From the NCBI GenBank assembly GCA_018057825.1, contig JAGPCY010000022.1, positions 1-64,000 on the forward strand: a stretch of DNA of 64,000 nucleotides. Direction: 5' to 3'. Under the pieces are notes generated by a model. That model was not told where the DNA came from, did no database searches, and saw only the letters and a list, made by a program, of their open reading frames with translations. Of this stretch, positions 32,268 to 40,586 are shown piece by piece (positions within the stretch are counted from its first letter, which is position 1; each line of letters begins with the position of its first letter). The position numbers and the translations under genes were made by a program. Origin of the DNA: Kofleriaceae bacterium. GTDB lineage: Bacteria > Myxococcota_A > Polyangia > Haliangiales > Haliangiaceae.

Positions 32268-35132
32268 TCATGCGGTCGTCCCGGCGCGGTCGCTCAGCGT
32301 CCAGCGCAGCGTGAAGACCGGCTCGATGCTGGTCTTCGTCTGGAGCTGGCGCTCGATCTCCTCGATCAGCTCCGCGCGCTTCTTGTCGACGTCGTCCTGC
32401 GCGTCGAAGAGCTGGCGGCGCTTGGTGTTCCGCTTGGCCTCCAGCGTCTTGATCTGCTTCTGCGCTTCGAGCTTCTCGGCGAGGGCGACCGCCGACTTCG
32501 ACGTCTTCTTTGCCGACTTGATGAGCGTGTCGAGTTCCCGCAGCTCGCGCTCGAGCCCGAATTTCACGTCCTCGGCCCAGCGATCGAGCTTTTCCTCCTC
32601 CTCGCGGAAGAACTCCTCGTTGCGCGACTGGAGGTCTTCGAGGCGGAAACCGCGCAGCTCGTCGCGGATCTCGCTCAGGACCGTCGGCGCCGAGCCCGAG
32701 GCCCCGCCCGTAACGCGCCCGCTCAGCGAAAAGAACTTGGTCGCGACGTCGGGCGTGATGTGCTTGCCCTCGGCGTCGCAAGCCGCGACGAGCAGGAACT
32801 CTTCGGCGCGCCCCACCGCCTCGGCGGTGAGCTTGCTGACCTCGAGCCAACCCGACGTGCCCAGGTACCGCTCCAGCGCGCTCGCGTGGGGCTCGTAGTC
32901 GAACACCACCTCGGCGGCGTCGGTCGCCGTCTTCGCGGCCTTCTCGATCAGGTCCTGTGCGAGCGAGTGGTCGAGGCGGAAGAACGCGTCGCCCAGCGCC
33001 TCGGCGCGCTGCCATTCCAGATGGAAGCGCTGCGCGTCACCCGCACCCTCGGGCTTCACTTGAAAACGCGGTTCGCTCTCGTCGAAGGTGGCGCGGCCGC
33101 CGAGGCCAAACTTCGCGAGGTCGAGGAGCATGCGCTGCTGCTGGTCGAGAGCGACCTTCGCCTGGTCCTTGTGGACGCGCAGACGGTCGTGGACCTCGGC
33201 GTCAAAGTTCTCGAGGAAGGCGCGGCGCGCGGTGTCGAGGCCCGCCTTGATCTTGTCGTCGAGCTCGAGCTGGAGGGCATCGAAGGCCTCCTTGATCTGC
33301 TGCTGCGTTCGGCAGCTCTGGTAGATAGACGCGATCCGCATCTCCAAGTCGACGCCGCTCTCGACCGCGCCGAGCACGTCGTCGCTCGCACCGAAGACGC
33401 CCTTGAACAGGTTGAACTTCTGGTCAAGCAGCTCGAACACGCGCTTGTCGGCCTCGTTCTTCCGGTTGAGGAAGTTCACGACGAGGACGTCGGTCTTCTG
33501 CCCGTAGCGGTGGCACCGGCCGATGCGCTGCTCGATGCGCTGCGGGTTCCAAGGCAGGTCGTAGTTGATGACGATGGAGCAGAACTGGAGGTTCACGCCC
33601 TCGGCGGCCGACTCGGTGGCCAGCAGCAGCGTGCCGCGCTCACGGAACTCATCGACGATGGCCGCCTTCATGTCGGCGCTCTTCGAGCCCGACGACACGT
33701 CTTCCCAGCGGTGCGCGTTGCGCGCCTTCCACTCGGCGTAGATGCGCTTGGAAGTCTCGTCGTTGTTCGAGCCGTTCATCAGCACGATCTGGCCGGCGTA
33801 GCCGCTGTCTGAGAGCAGCTTGAAGAGGTGCTCCTGCGTCTTCACCGACTCGGTGAAGAGGACGGCTTTCTTCGCGGCACCCTTCTCCTGCGCGAGCCTG
33901 AACGCGGTCGGCAGCACCTCGACGAGCTTCGTCGCCTTCGAGTCGCGCTCGACCGATTGCGCGAGCTGCACGAACCGCTGGAGGTCGGCGAGCTCGCCCT
34001 TCGCCTCCGGGCTCACCTCGGGAGCGGCAGGCTCGGGTGTCGCGGCGCTCTCGTCGCCGGTCCACTCCTCATCGATCTCGGCCAACGACTCGAAGTCCTG
34101 CGCGAGCGACTCCTCAACGGGTAGCGGGAGTTTCTGCTGGTCCGAGAGCCGCTCGACGAATTTCGCGAGCGTCGCGCCAATGGCGGCGGACGACGACGCG
34201 AGCAGCTTGCGCATGATGAGCGTAATCAGCTTGCGGCGAGCGTTTGGGAGGGCGACGAGCACCTCGCGCTGCAGGTAGGCCGAGACCTCTTCGTAGAGCT
34301 GCTCCTCTGCCTTCGACGGGATGAAGTCGGCGGTGTGTGTGAAGCGGTTGGTGAAGGGGATGTACTCGAGTACCTGCCTGCGCAGCGTGCGCTTGCAGAC
34401 GTGCAGGAGCCGCTCGCGGAGATCGGCATCGCGCTTCTCGATGTTCTCGGTCGCGAGAAACTGCGCCTGAAACGCCTCCTGGCTGCCGAACAGCTCCGTG
34501 TCGAGGATGCCCACGAGGCCGTAGAGCTCGAGCAGAGAGTTCTGGAGCGGCGTTGCGGTGAGCAGCATCTTCCGCGCGGGCCGGATCGCGTCGACGATGC
34601 CCACGGCGGTCTTGGTGTCCTTGTAGATGCTGCGGAGGCGGTGCGCCTCGTCGACGACCACGAGGTCCCAGTTCACTCGGCGGACGAGATCACGCTTGGC
34701 GAAGACGAACTGGTACGAGGCGATGACGATCTTGTCGTCGACCTCGAACGGGTTGGTGATGCCCTTCTTGGCGAGGGCGTTCGCCGCGCGCGCTTCGAGG
34801 ATGAGCGAGGGCAGGAAGAACTTGTCCTCGAGCTCGACCTGCCACTGCTTGCGCAAGGTCGCAGGAACGATGAGCAGGATGCGGCGTCGGCGCTCAGCCC
34901 ACTTCTGCGCGAGGATCAGCGAGGCCTCGATGGTCTTGCCGAGGCCGACCTCGTCCGCGAGCAGCACTCCCTTCGAGTAGGGCGAGCGCAGGGCGAACAG
35001 CGCGGCGTCTACCTGGTGCGGGTTGAGGTCCACGCGCGCGTTGCCGATCGATCGCGAGATGGCGTCCACGCCGTCGTGGCGCGCGAGGCGAAGGCTGTGC
35101 GCCCAGTACTTGGCGTGGAAAAGGGTCGTCAC
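32268..35132 (-). CDS. SNF2/RapA-type helicase heading the type III-like operon
   Basis: A 954-aa SWI2/SNF2 ATPase. It starts LFHAKYWAHSLRLARHDGVD; motif I is DEVGLGKT (60-67), the DEAH box is at 161-164, and the C-terminal lobe has FCSIVINYDLPWNPQRIEQR and IGRCHRYGQKTDVLVVNFLN. A long charged coiled coil covers the last ~150 residues. Helicases of this kind join phage-defence operons (DISARM DrmD is SNF2-like), but no DUF1998 or phospholipase-D partner is present, so this is not canonical DISARM. It is the first gene of a five-gene leftward unit, SNF2-Mod-Res-DUF262-RT, with gaps of 19 nt or less. Confidence 0.88.
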   Translation of the reverse strand: MTTLFHAKYWAHSLRLARHDGVDAISRSIGNARVDLNPHQVDAALFALRSPYSKGVLLADEVGLGKTIEASLILAQKWAERRRRILLIVPATLRKQWQVELEDKFFLPSLILEARAANALAKKGITNPFEVDDKIVIASYQFVFAKRDLVRRVNWDLVVVDEAHRLRSIYKDTKTAVGIVDAIRPARKMLLTATPLQNSLLELYGLVGILDTELFGSQEAFQAQFLATENIEKRDADLRERLLHVCKRTLRRQVLEYIPFTNRFTHTADFIPSKAEEQLYEEVSAYLQREVLVALPNARRKLITLIMRKLLASSSAAIGATLAKFVERLSDQQKLPLPVEESLAQDFESLAEIDEEWTGDESAATPEPAAPEVSPEAKGELADLQRFVQLAQSVERDSKATKLVEVLPTAFRLAQEKGAAKKAVLFTESVKTQEHLFKLLSDSGYAGQIVLMNGSNNDETSKRIYAEWKARNAHRWEDVSSGSKSADMKAAIVDEFRERGTLLLATESAAEGVNLQFCSIVINYDLPWNPQRIEQRIGRCHRYGQKTDVLVVNFLNRKNEADKRVFELLDQKFNLFKGVFGASDDVLGAVESGVDLEMRIASIYQSCRTQQQIKEAFDALQLELDDKIKAGLDTARRAFLENFDAEVHDRLRVHKDQAKVALDQQQRMLLDLAKFGLGGRATFDESEPRFQVKPEGAGDAQRFHLEWQRAEALGDAFFRLDHSLAQDLIEKAAKTATDAAEVVFDYEPHASALERYLGTSGWLEVSKLTAEAVGRAEEFLLVAACDAEGKHITPDVATKFFSLSGRVTGGASGSAPTVLSEIRDELRGFRLEDLQSRNEEFFREEEEKLDRWAEDVKFGLERELRELDTLIKSAKKTSKSAVALAEKLEAQKQIKTLEAKRNTKRRQLFDAQDDVDKKRAELIEEIERQLQTKTSIEPVFTLRWTLSDRAGTTA

Positions 35133-35529
35133 GGTCGATTCGGTTGGTGCACGTCGGTGGGCGGCGGATGCCGACCAGGGCTCGGCAAGCGGCTGAGCTT
35201 ACACTCGGTCCGCCGGCATGCCGGCTCTCCTCGCGACCGTGATCTGTCGGTGCGTGCCGATGATTGGTCCAACCATGAACGAAGGGGAGGGGCAGCCCCG
35301 CTGGCCGCGACGCTACTGCGCGTCGCTGGTCATCTCAGGAACAGTCTCCTTGGTGGTCCGCGGGGATGGTCAGCGGCACGTCGCGCAGGAGGTCCGAGGC
35401 TCGCCGACGCGAACTCCGCCCACGACGGCGGCGCTCGCCGTTGCGCCGGGGGCGAGCAAGGATCGCGGCCGGCCGCTCGCGGGCAGGGACCTCGGTCTGT
35501 TCGCAGGAGAGGCCTGGCCTCTTCGGTCC
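35133..35529. other. Intergenic region upstream of the SNF2 operon
   Basis: About 400 nt without a convincing gene. It must hold the promoter of the leftward operon, but no strong sigma70-like pair stands out. It marks the right edge of the defence island. Confidence 0.5.
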
Positions 35530-36054
35530 TCACGAGCGGGGTTGGTTGGTGGCGAACAGGTAGCGGTGGATACGCCACGCGCCGTCCTCGCGGCGAAACA
35601 CGAACAGCTCGTTGTTGCCCTCGGTGACCTCGAGGTCGGCGGCGAGGATGCGGGTGCGGCCGGCGGAGCTGGTGCGCGCCCAGGCCCAGTCGCCGGCCTG
35701 GGTGAGGTCGTGGAGCTCGAAGCGAAGGTCGAGCTTGATGGTCGCGAAGACGGCCTGGTAGCCGGCGCGGACGGCGTCGCGGCCGACGAGGGCGGGCGCG
35801 TGCTGGGGCATGAACACCGGCTCGCGACCGTAGAGGCCGAGGATGGCCTCCAGGTCGTTGGCGTTGAGGGCGGCCTCATACGCCTGGATCACGGCGCGGA
35901 GGGCGGCGGCGGCTTGCGGGTCGGGCTGGGGGCCGGTGTCGGCGTTGGCGGTGGTCGAGGCGGGTTGGGGGCGGGCGCCGCACCCCGAGGTGAGGAGCCA
36001 CCCGCCGAGCCAGGCGGCCGCGAGGGTGGCGCGAAGGGCCGGGCGAGCGTTCAT
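35530..36054 (-). CDS. SnoaL/DUF4440-like lipoprotein
   Basis: A 174-aa protein with a lipoprotein leader (NARPALRATLAAAWLGGWLL, then TSGC as a near-lipobox) and a SnoaL-like (NTF2-fold) domain: AYEAALNANDLEAILGLYGR, PVFMPQHAPALVGRDAVRAG and the C-terminal NELFVFRREDGAWRIHRYLF. ATG 36054 is chosen because the signal peptide begins there. The next gene (36063-36440) is a very close copy without the leader, so the pair arose by recent tandem duplication or gene conversion. The function is unknown; the fold often binds small ligands or isomerises substrates. Probably anchored in the cell envelope. Confidence 0.8.
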   Translation of the reverse strand: MNARPALRATLAAAWLGGWLLTSGCGARPQPASTTANADTGPQPDPQAAAALRAVIQAYEAALNANDLEAILGLYGREPVFMPQHAPALVGRDAVRAGYQAVFATIKLDLRFELHDLTQAGDWAWARTSSAGRTRILAADLEVTEGNNELFVFRREDGAWRIHRYLFATNQPRS

Positions 36055-36062
36055 GTGGAGGC

Positions 36063-36440
36063 TCACGGGCGGGGTTGATTGGTGGCGAACAGGTAGCGGT
36101 GGATGCGCCACTCGCCGCCCTCGCGGCGAAACACGAACAGCTCGTTGTTGCCCTCGGTGACCTCGAGGTCGGCGGCGAGGATGCGGGTGCGGCCGGCGGA
36201 GCTGGTGCGCGCCCAGGCCCAGTCGCCGGTCTCGACGAGCTCGTGGATGGTGAACGCGATGTGCAGCTTGAGGGTGTCGAACACCTGCTGATACCCGGCG
36301 CGCACGGCGTCACGGCCGACGAGGGCGGGCGCGTGCTGGGGCATGAAGACCGGCTCGCTGCCGTACAGGGCGAGGATGGCCTCGAGGTGGTTCGCGTTGA
36401 GCGCGGTCTCGTAGCTCTTGATCAGGTCGGGGATGGTCAT
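36063..36440 (-). CDS. SnoaL/DUF4440-like protein, cytoplasmic copy
   Basis: A 125-aa single-domain protein (MTIPDLIKSYETALNANHLE at the start, RIHRYLFATNQPRP at the end). Long runs are identical to the gene just downstream, including RTSSAGRTRILAADLEVTEG. ATG 36440 has the domain boundary expected for the family. It is divergent from the LysR gene at 36556 with 115 nt between them, so it is a likely target of that regulator. Confidence 0.82.
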   Translation of the reverse strand: MTIPDLIKSYETALNANHLEAILALYGSEPVFMPQHAPALVGRDAVRAGYQQVFDTLKLHIAFTIHELVETGDWAWARTSSAGRTRILAADLEVTEGNNELFVFRREGGEWRIHRYLFATNQPRP

Positions 36441-36531
36441 GGCGCTGCTCCTTGGGCCGGCGGCGGGGCCGCGGGTGCGCCAACAGTGAGCCTTCCGCAG
36501 ATGGCGTGGCAGAGCGCGATGTGGCAAGATG

Positions 36532-36549
36532 CCTTCCAGAAATGGAAGG
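36532..36549. promoter_or_regulatory. Perfect hairpin in the lysR divergent region
   Basis: CCTTCCA-GAAA-TGGAAGG, a 7-bp perfect inverted repeat immediately before the LysR start at 36556, whose GGAAGGAG ribosome-binding sequence overlaps the right arm. It could be an operator, or could mask the ribosome-binding site. Confidence 0.4.
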
Positions 36550-36555
36550 AGCCTC

Positions 36556-37437
36556 GTGGACCTGAGGGCGGCCCAGCTCTTCGTGGCGGTGGTCCGAGCG
36601 GGGAGCCTCTCGGCCGCGGCGGCCAAGACGCGGGTCCCGCTCGCGACCCTGAGCCGCAACGTGCGTCAGCTCGAAGAGGCGCTCGGCGTGCAGCTCCTCG
36701 AGCGCAGCGCGCGCGGCACGAAGCTCACCGATGCTGGCATGCAACTGTACGAGCACGCGGGCCGCGGCATCGACGCCCTGCAGGAGGGCGAGCTGGCGGT
36801 GACGAGCCATCGCCACGTGCTCAAGGGGCGGCTCCGGTTGTCGCTGCCGCCGTCCTTCGAGCCGTGGTGGGAGCTGGTCGCCGCCTTTCAGCGCGAGCAC
36901 CCCGACATCCAGGTGGTGGTCCACACCACCGAGCGCGCCGTCGACCTGAGCCTGGAGGGCATCGACGTCGCGCTTCGGGTCGGGCCGGTGGTGCACGAGA
37001 GCCTGGTGGCCAAGCGGCTCTTGCGGTACCGCCACGTCCTGGTCGCGAGCCCGGCGCTGATCGAGCGCTTCGGCCTGCCCACCAGCCCCGACGCGCTGCT
37101 GCGGCTACCGGCCGGCATCTGGGTGCGCGACGCCAGCGCGCATCGCCTGTGGCGCCTCGGCGAGCGAACGATCGAACCGCGGCCGGTCCTGGCGGTGAAC
37201 GACTACCTGCACCTGCGCTGGCGGGCGCTCCACGGCGACCTCGTCACCGAGCTGCCGCCGTTCCTCGCGGCCGAGGCGCTGCGCGACGGGCGCCTGGTGG
37301 CGCTCTTGCCGGACCACCCGTTTCCCGAGCAGCAGGTGAGCTTGCTCTATCAGCGGCAGCCGCAGTCGTCGCGCGTTGTTCGTGCGTATCTCGACTACTG
37401 CCATCGAGTGGTCGGGCGCTACCTCGGGGAGGAGTGA
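36556..37437 (+). CDS. LysR-family transcriptional regulator
   Basis: A 293-aa regulator from GTG 36556, preceded by GGAAGGAG; ATG 36529 is an alternative. The N-terminal winged HTH reads FVAVVRAGSLSAAAAKTRVP then LATLSRNVRQLEEALGVQLL and ERSARGTKLTDAG. The rest is the effector-binding domain (GRLRLSLPPSFEPWWELVAA; VDLSLEGIDVALRVGPVVHE). The regulator is divergent from the SnoaL genes, the usual geometry for a LysR protein and its target. The last 113 bp of the gene are repeated at 38314-38426, beyond the Doc module. Confidence 0.9.
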   Translation: MDLRAAQLFVAVVRAGSLSAAAAKTRVPLATLSRNVRQLEEALGVQLLERSARGTKLTDAGMQLYEHAGRGIDALQEGELAVTSHRHVLKGRLRLSLPPSFEPWWELVAAFQREHPDIQVVVHTTERAVDLSLEGIDVALRVGPVVHESLVAKRLLRYRHVLVASPALIERFGLPTSPDALLRLPAGIWVRDASAHRLWRLGERTIEPRPVLAVNDYLHLRWRALHGDLVTELPPFLAAEALRDGRLVALLPDHPFPEQQVSLLYQRQPQSSRVVRAYLDYCHRVVGRYLGEE

Positions 37438-37439
37438 GG
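37327..37439 (+). repeat. 113-bp direct repeat, copy 1 (lysR 3' end)
   Basis: Covers the last codons and stop of the LysR gene. The second copy is at 38314-38426, the same length with 8 mismatches by hand count. The hexamer tract and the AbrB-Doc module lie between the copies. Confidence 0.9.
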
Positions 37440-37456
37440 GCGCGGAGGCGTGTGCG

Positions 37457-37606
37457 GCGAGGCGAGACCGAGACCGAGGCCGAGACCGAGGCCGAGGCGA
37501 GACCGAGACCGAGACCGAGGCCGAGGCCGAGGCCGAGGCCGAGATGGAGACCGAGACCGAGACCGAGAGCGAGGCCGAGACCGAGACCGAGAGCGAGGCC
37601 GAGACC
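37457..37606. repeat. Hexanucleotide tract 1 (GAGACC/GAGGCC)
   Basis: About 150 bp of near-perfect 6-bp units, mainly GAGACC and GAGGCC with some GAGAGC, GAGATG and GAGGCG variants. It lies between lysR and the AbrB gene. The same unit type recurs at 43668-43835 and 58391-58600. Confidence 0.9.
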
Positions 37607-37612
37607 GCGCGC

Positions 37613-37641
37613 TGGCCATGCGGAGCCGCGGGCGATATACG
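37613..37641 (+). promoter_or_regulatory. Candidate promoter of the AbrB-Doc module
   Basis: TGGCCA (37613-37618), 17-nt spacer, TATACG (37636-37641), 32 nt before ATG 37674. Four of six bases match in each box. It lies right after the hexamer tract. Confidence 0.45.
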
Positions 37642-37673
37642 TAACTGGCTCCGCGCGTGCGGACGAGGTGCCC

Positions 37674-37904
37674 ATGACGGTCAAGAAGCTCACTCGGGTC
37701 GGCGAGGGTGTGGGTATCGAGCTCGAGCGCTCTACGCTCGAGCGCCTCGGTATCACCGAGGACACGCCGCTCGAGGTCACGACGGATGGGGAGTCGCTGA
37801 TCGTGCGACCGATGACGCGCGCGCCGCTCATGGACCGCGCCCTGGCGGCGGCCGACCGGCTGATGGACGCGCACGCGGAGACCTACCGGAAGCTGGCGCA
37901 ATGA
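37674..37904 (+). CDS. AbrB/MazE-like antitoxin
   Basis: A 76-aa protein with a swapped-hairpin AbrB-type N-terminus (VKKLTRVGEGVGIELERSTL, then GITEDTPLEVTTDGESLIVR) and a helical tail (DRALAAADRLMDAHAETYRK) that would bind the toxin. It overlaps the doc-like toxin gene by 4 nt (ATGA), the standard antitoxin-first arrangement. It probably represses its own promoter. Confidence 0.85.
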   Translation: MTVKKLTRVGEGVGIELERSTLERLGITEDTPLEVTTDGESLIVRPMTRAPLMDRALAAADRLMDAHAETYRKLAQ

Positions 37905-38314
37905 GCCAGATGCCCGCCGAGATCGAGTTCCTCACGGTGGATGTCGTGCTCGCGCTGCACCAGCGCCAGCTCGAGCGCTTTGGTGGTGGCGACGGGCTGC
38001 GCGACCGCGGCTTGCTGGAGTCCGCGGTGGCCCAGCCGGAGGCGTCGTTCGGCGGCACGTACGCGAACGACGGTCTGTTCGCGATGGCGGCCGCGTACCT
38101 GTTCTACCTGGTGTCGAACCATCCCTTCGTCGATGGCAACAAGCGGGCCGGGTTGCTGTCGGGGCAGGTCTTCCTCGCGGTGAACGGCGTGACGCTCGAG
38201 CACGACTCCGACGCCTTCTACGCGCTGACGATGGGCGTCGCGGAGGGGCGCCTCGACAAGCTGGCGGTCGCGGCCGAGCTCGAGCGCATCGCGACGTCCC
38301 GGCGGAACCCGTAG
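37901..38314 (+). CDS. Doc-family toxin (death on curing)
   Basis: A 137-aa Doc-type Fic protein. It begins EIEFLTVDVVLALHQRQLER, has GLRDRGLLESAVAQPEASFG in the middle and the Doc motif HPFVDGNKRAG from His74 to Arg82 (GNKR rather than GNGR). Doc toxins phosphorylate elongation factor Tu and stop translation; the antitoxin is the preceding gene. The module lies between two copies of the lysR 3' end, which suggests insertion by recombination. Confidence 0.9.
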   Translation: MSQMPAEIEFLTVDVVLALHQRQLERFGGGDGLRDRGLLESAVAQPEASFGGTYANDGLFAMAAAYLFYLVSNHPFVDGNKRAGLLSGQVFLAVNGVTLEHDSDAFYALTMGVAEGRLDKLAVAAELERIATSRRNP

Positions 38315-38426
38315 AGCAACAGGTGAGCTTGCTCTACCAGCGGCAGCCGCAGTCGTCGCGCGTCGTTCGTGCCTATCTCGACGACTGCCATCGAGTGATC
38401 GGTCGATACCTCGGGGAGGAGTGAGG
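38314..38426 (+). repeat. 113-bp direct repeat, copy 2 (orphan lysR 3' end)
   Basis: A degenerate copy of 37327-37439 starting at the last base of the doc stop codon. It encodes the same C-terminal LysR segment but has no gene body attached. Confidence 0.9.
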
Positions 38427-38431
38427 TCGCC

Positions 38432-39262
38432 GTGGCGAGCGAAGATCTGTTGCTGGTCGAGGACGCGGTGTGGGTGCTGGCCATGCCGACGGGCAAGGCG
38501 GTCTACGACTTCCCCTTCGATCGTCTGCTCGCCTGTCGTCGACCGTTTCAGCCCCCCGCGAGCCTGACCGCGGTCGCGCGAGTGGGGGCGATCCCGGACT
38601 ACGATGAGTACTACCGGCGCTGGGCCGAGCAGGGGGTTCGGCTCATCCACACCCCCGACGAGCACCGCCGAGCCTCGGAGCTGCCGCGCTGGTATCCGTG
38701 CCTGGAAGGGCTGACGCCCAAGAGCCTCTGGTTCTCGCAGCCGCCCAGCGCCGCGCTGATCGAGCGGGAGCTCGGGTGGCCGATCTTCATGAAGGGCGGC
38801 CGTCAGACGAGTCGCCACAAGAAGAGCCTGGCCATCATCGACGGGGCCGAGGCGTACGCGCGCGCGCTCGAGGCGTACGCACGCGACCCGATCCTGTGCT
38901 GGCAGGACCTCGTGTGCCGTCGTTTCGTGCCGCTGCGGCCAGTCGAGGAGGCCGCGGTCGCCGATCGGATTCCCAGCTCGTTCGAGTTCAGGACCTTCTG
39001 GTGGCACGGCGAGCTGGTCGGGTTTGGGCGGTACTGGTGGGAGGGCAGGGCCTACGAAGCGACCAGTGCCGAGCGACAGGCCGCGCTCGCGCTGGCCGCC
39101 GAGGCGGCGCGTCGGGTGAACGTTCCGTTTCTGGTGGTCGACCTCGCTCAGGACGTCACCGGCACCTGGCTCGTCGTCGAGTGCAACGACGGTCAGGAGA
39201 GCGGCTACGCCGGCGTCTCGGCCATCGGCCTCTGGCAGGCGATCGTCGAGCTCTCGAAGTGA
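38432..39262 (+). CDS. ATP-grasp domain protein
   Basis: A 276-aa protein from GTG 38432. The middle and C-terminal parts look like an ATP-grasp ligase: LGWPIFMKGGRQTSRHKKSL (Lys and Gly-rich loop), then FEFRTFWWHGELVGFGRYWW, and VPFLVVDLAQDVTGTWLVVE followed by CNDGQESGY with acidic metal ligands. The family resembles DUF4343-type ATP-grasp proteins. These ligate a carboxylate to an amine or thiol, but the substrate cannot be told here. It stands alone in its transcription direction context, 5 nt after the orphan lysR repeat. Confidence 0.75.
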   Translation: MASEDLLLVEDAVWVLAMPTGKAVYDFPFDRLLACRRPFQPPASLTAVARVGAIPDYDEYYRRWAEQGVRLIHTPDEHRRASELPRWYPCLEGLTPKSLWFSQPPSAALIERELGWPIFMKGGRQTSRHKKSLAIIDGAEAYARALEAYARDPILCWQDLVCRRFVPLRPVEEAAVADRIPSSFEFRTFWWHGELVGFGRYWWEGRAYEATSAERQAALALAAEAARRVNVPFLVVDLAQDVTGTWLVVECNDGQESGYAGVSAIGLWQAIVELSK

Positions 39263-39386
39263 CGCGCGGCCAGCCCGGTGGAAGGTGATCACCAGGGCTC
39301 GTTGACGCGTTGCTCGGGGCAGGGCTCAACACCCGGGCGGTGAAGAGGGACGACCCTGGTCTTGCGCCCGTGCTCGGAGGATAGTG

Positions 39387-40088
39387 GTGGCGATGAGCGC
39401 GACGGAGGCCGCATACCAGGAGCAGCCAGGGCGCCACGCCGCGATCGCGGCCGTGTGGGCCAGCGCGGCCGCGGCCCCGGGGGCCACGCTCGTCGCGGCC
39501 GATGGTTGCTTCGACCTCATCGTGCGAGCGAGGCGCTGCGGACCGACGACGGCGTTCGTGTACACGCCGGCGGCCCGGGCTCACCACGCGCTGGTGGAGG
39601 TCGGTGACCGTCACGTCGGCGTGCGTCTCCGGCCCGGATTTGGCGCGGCCCTGGTGGAACGTCCCGACCTCGTGCGAGCTGCCGAGCGACTCTCGGTGGA
39701 GTCTCCCCAGGACCTCGAGGAGCTGGTGGCCAATGCCGTCGAGGCCCACCCGAGGCAGCCGGGCGTCGTCGCGGACTTCGTCCTAGAGGCGCGCGCCTCG
39801 ACGGGCGCGATGCGGCTGACGGGAATATCGGCCGCGCGCGAACGGGAGCTCCAGCGGGCGTGCCGCCGGTGGCTCGGCCTCAGCCCGAAGGCGTTTCTCC
39901 GGATCGAGCGGGTGTGGGCTGCGCGCGAGGCGATTCGCGGGGGAGGACCGCTGGCCATGATCGCGGCCGAGCTCGGCTACGCCGACCAGGCCCACCTGGC
40001 GCGGGAAGTTCGGGAGCTGCTCGGCGTGACGCCTCGAGCGCTGCGCCCGGTCGGAATTCTTCAAGACCTGACCGCGCCTAGCCGGTAG
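39387..40088 (+). CDS. AraC-family regulator
   Basis: A 233-aa regulator. GTG 39387 lies 6 nt after GGAGG (39376-39380); GTG 39384 and ATG 39393 are alternatives. The N-terminal half is a small sensor domain (ATLVAADGCFDLIVRARRCG). The C-terminal half is an AraC HTH pair (ERELQRACRRWLGLSPKAFL; GPLAMIAAELGYADQAHLAR). It precedes a VOC gene in the same direction across a strong stem-loop, so it may regulate it. Confidence 0.85.
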   Translation: MAMSATEAAYQEQPGRHAAIAAVWASAAAAPGATLVAADGCFDLIVRARRCGPTTAFVYTPAARAHHALVEVGDRHVGVRLRPGFGAALVERPDLVRAAERLSVESPQDLEELVANAVEAHPRQPGVVADFVLEARASTGAMRLTGISAARERELQRACRRWLGLSPKAFLRIERVWAAREAIRGGGPLAMIAAELGYADQAHLAREVRELLGVTPRALRPVGILQDLTAPSR

Positions 40089-40089
40089 T

Positions 40090-40115
40090 CCATCGGGACG
40101 CGAGCTTCCCGATGG
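40090..40115. promoter_or_regulatory. Perfect 9-bp stem-loop between AraC and VOC genes
   Basis: CCATCGGGA-N8-TCCCGATGG directly after the AraC stop. It has no T-run, so it is more likely an operator or mRNA hairpin than a classical terminator. It contains ATG 40112, which makes ATG 40124 the better VOC start. Confidence 0.5.
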
Positions 40116-40123
40116 AGTCCCCC

Positions 40124-40537
40124 ATGAACGCGACGAACACGAAGCAGTCCCCGACGCTTGGATACGTGATCATCTACGTCCCTGACGTCCCCCGCGCGAT
40201 GGCCTTCTACGAGCGCGCCTTCGGCCTCGCGCAACGCTTCCTCCACGAGTCCGGCACGTACGGCGAGATGGAGACCGGCGCGACCGCGCTGGCGTTCGCG
40301 GACGAGGTAGCGACGACGAGCCAAGGCTGGTTCGAGCCGAACCGGGGTGCTTCGAAGGCGGCGGGCGCGGAGGTGGCGTTCGTCGTCGACGACGTGCAGG
40401 CGGCCTTCGCGCAGGCGATCGCGAATGGTGCGACAGCGGTGCTCGCGCCGGTCGGCAAGCCCTGGGGACAGACGATCTCCTACGTGCGGGACCTCAACGG
40501 GTTCCTCGTCGAGATCTGCTCGGCGGTAGAGCACTGA
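40124..40537 (+). CDS. VOC-family (glyoxalase/bleomycin-resistance fold) protein
   Basis: A 137-aa protein with two beta-alpha-beta-beta-beta units: LGYVIIYVPDVPRAMAFYER then AFGLAQRF, and AEVAFVVDDVQAAFAQAIAN then GQTISYVRDLNGFLVEICSA (final Glu metal ligand). ATG 40124 has GGAG 6 nt upstream; ATG 40112 is within the stem-loop. The VOC fold covers glyoxalases, dioxygenases and drug-binding proteins; no specific substrate can be named. Confidence 0.85.
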   Translation: MNATNTKQSPTLGYVIIYVPDVPRAMAFYERAFGLAQRFLHESGTYGEMETGATALAFADEVATTSQGWFEPNRGASKAAGAEVAFVVDDVQAAFAQAIANGATAVLAPVGKPWGQTISYVRDLNGFLVEICSAVEH

Positions 40538-40586
40538 CCGCGGCGTGGACCGGAACCCGTCGCTCCCGGGAGCGCTCCGCCCGGCG

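Noticed and set aside
25593-35132. DISARM system
   Set aside because: An SNF2 helicase and a methylase are present, but there is no DUF1998 (DrmB), no phospholipase-D-type DrmC and no DrmA-type helicase; the pair fits type III Mod/Res.
37457-37606. CRISPR array
   Set aside because: The repeats are contiguous 6-bp units with no spacers and no cas genes; the same applies to the other two tracts.
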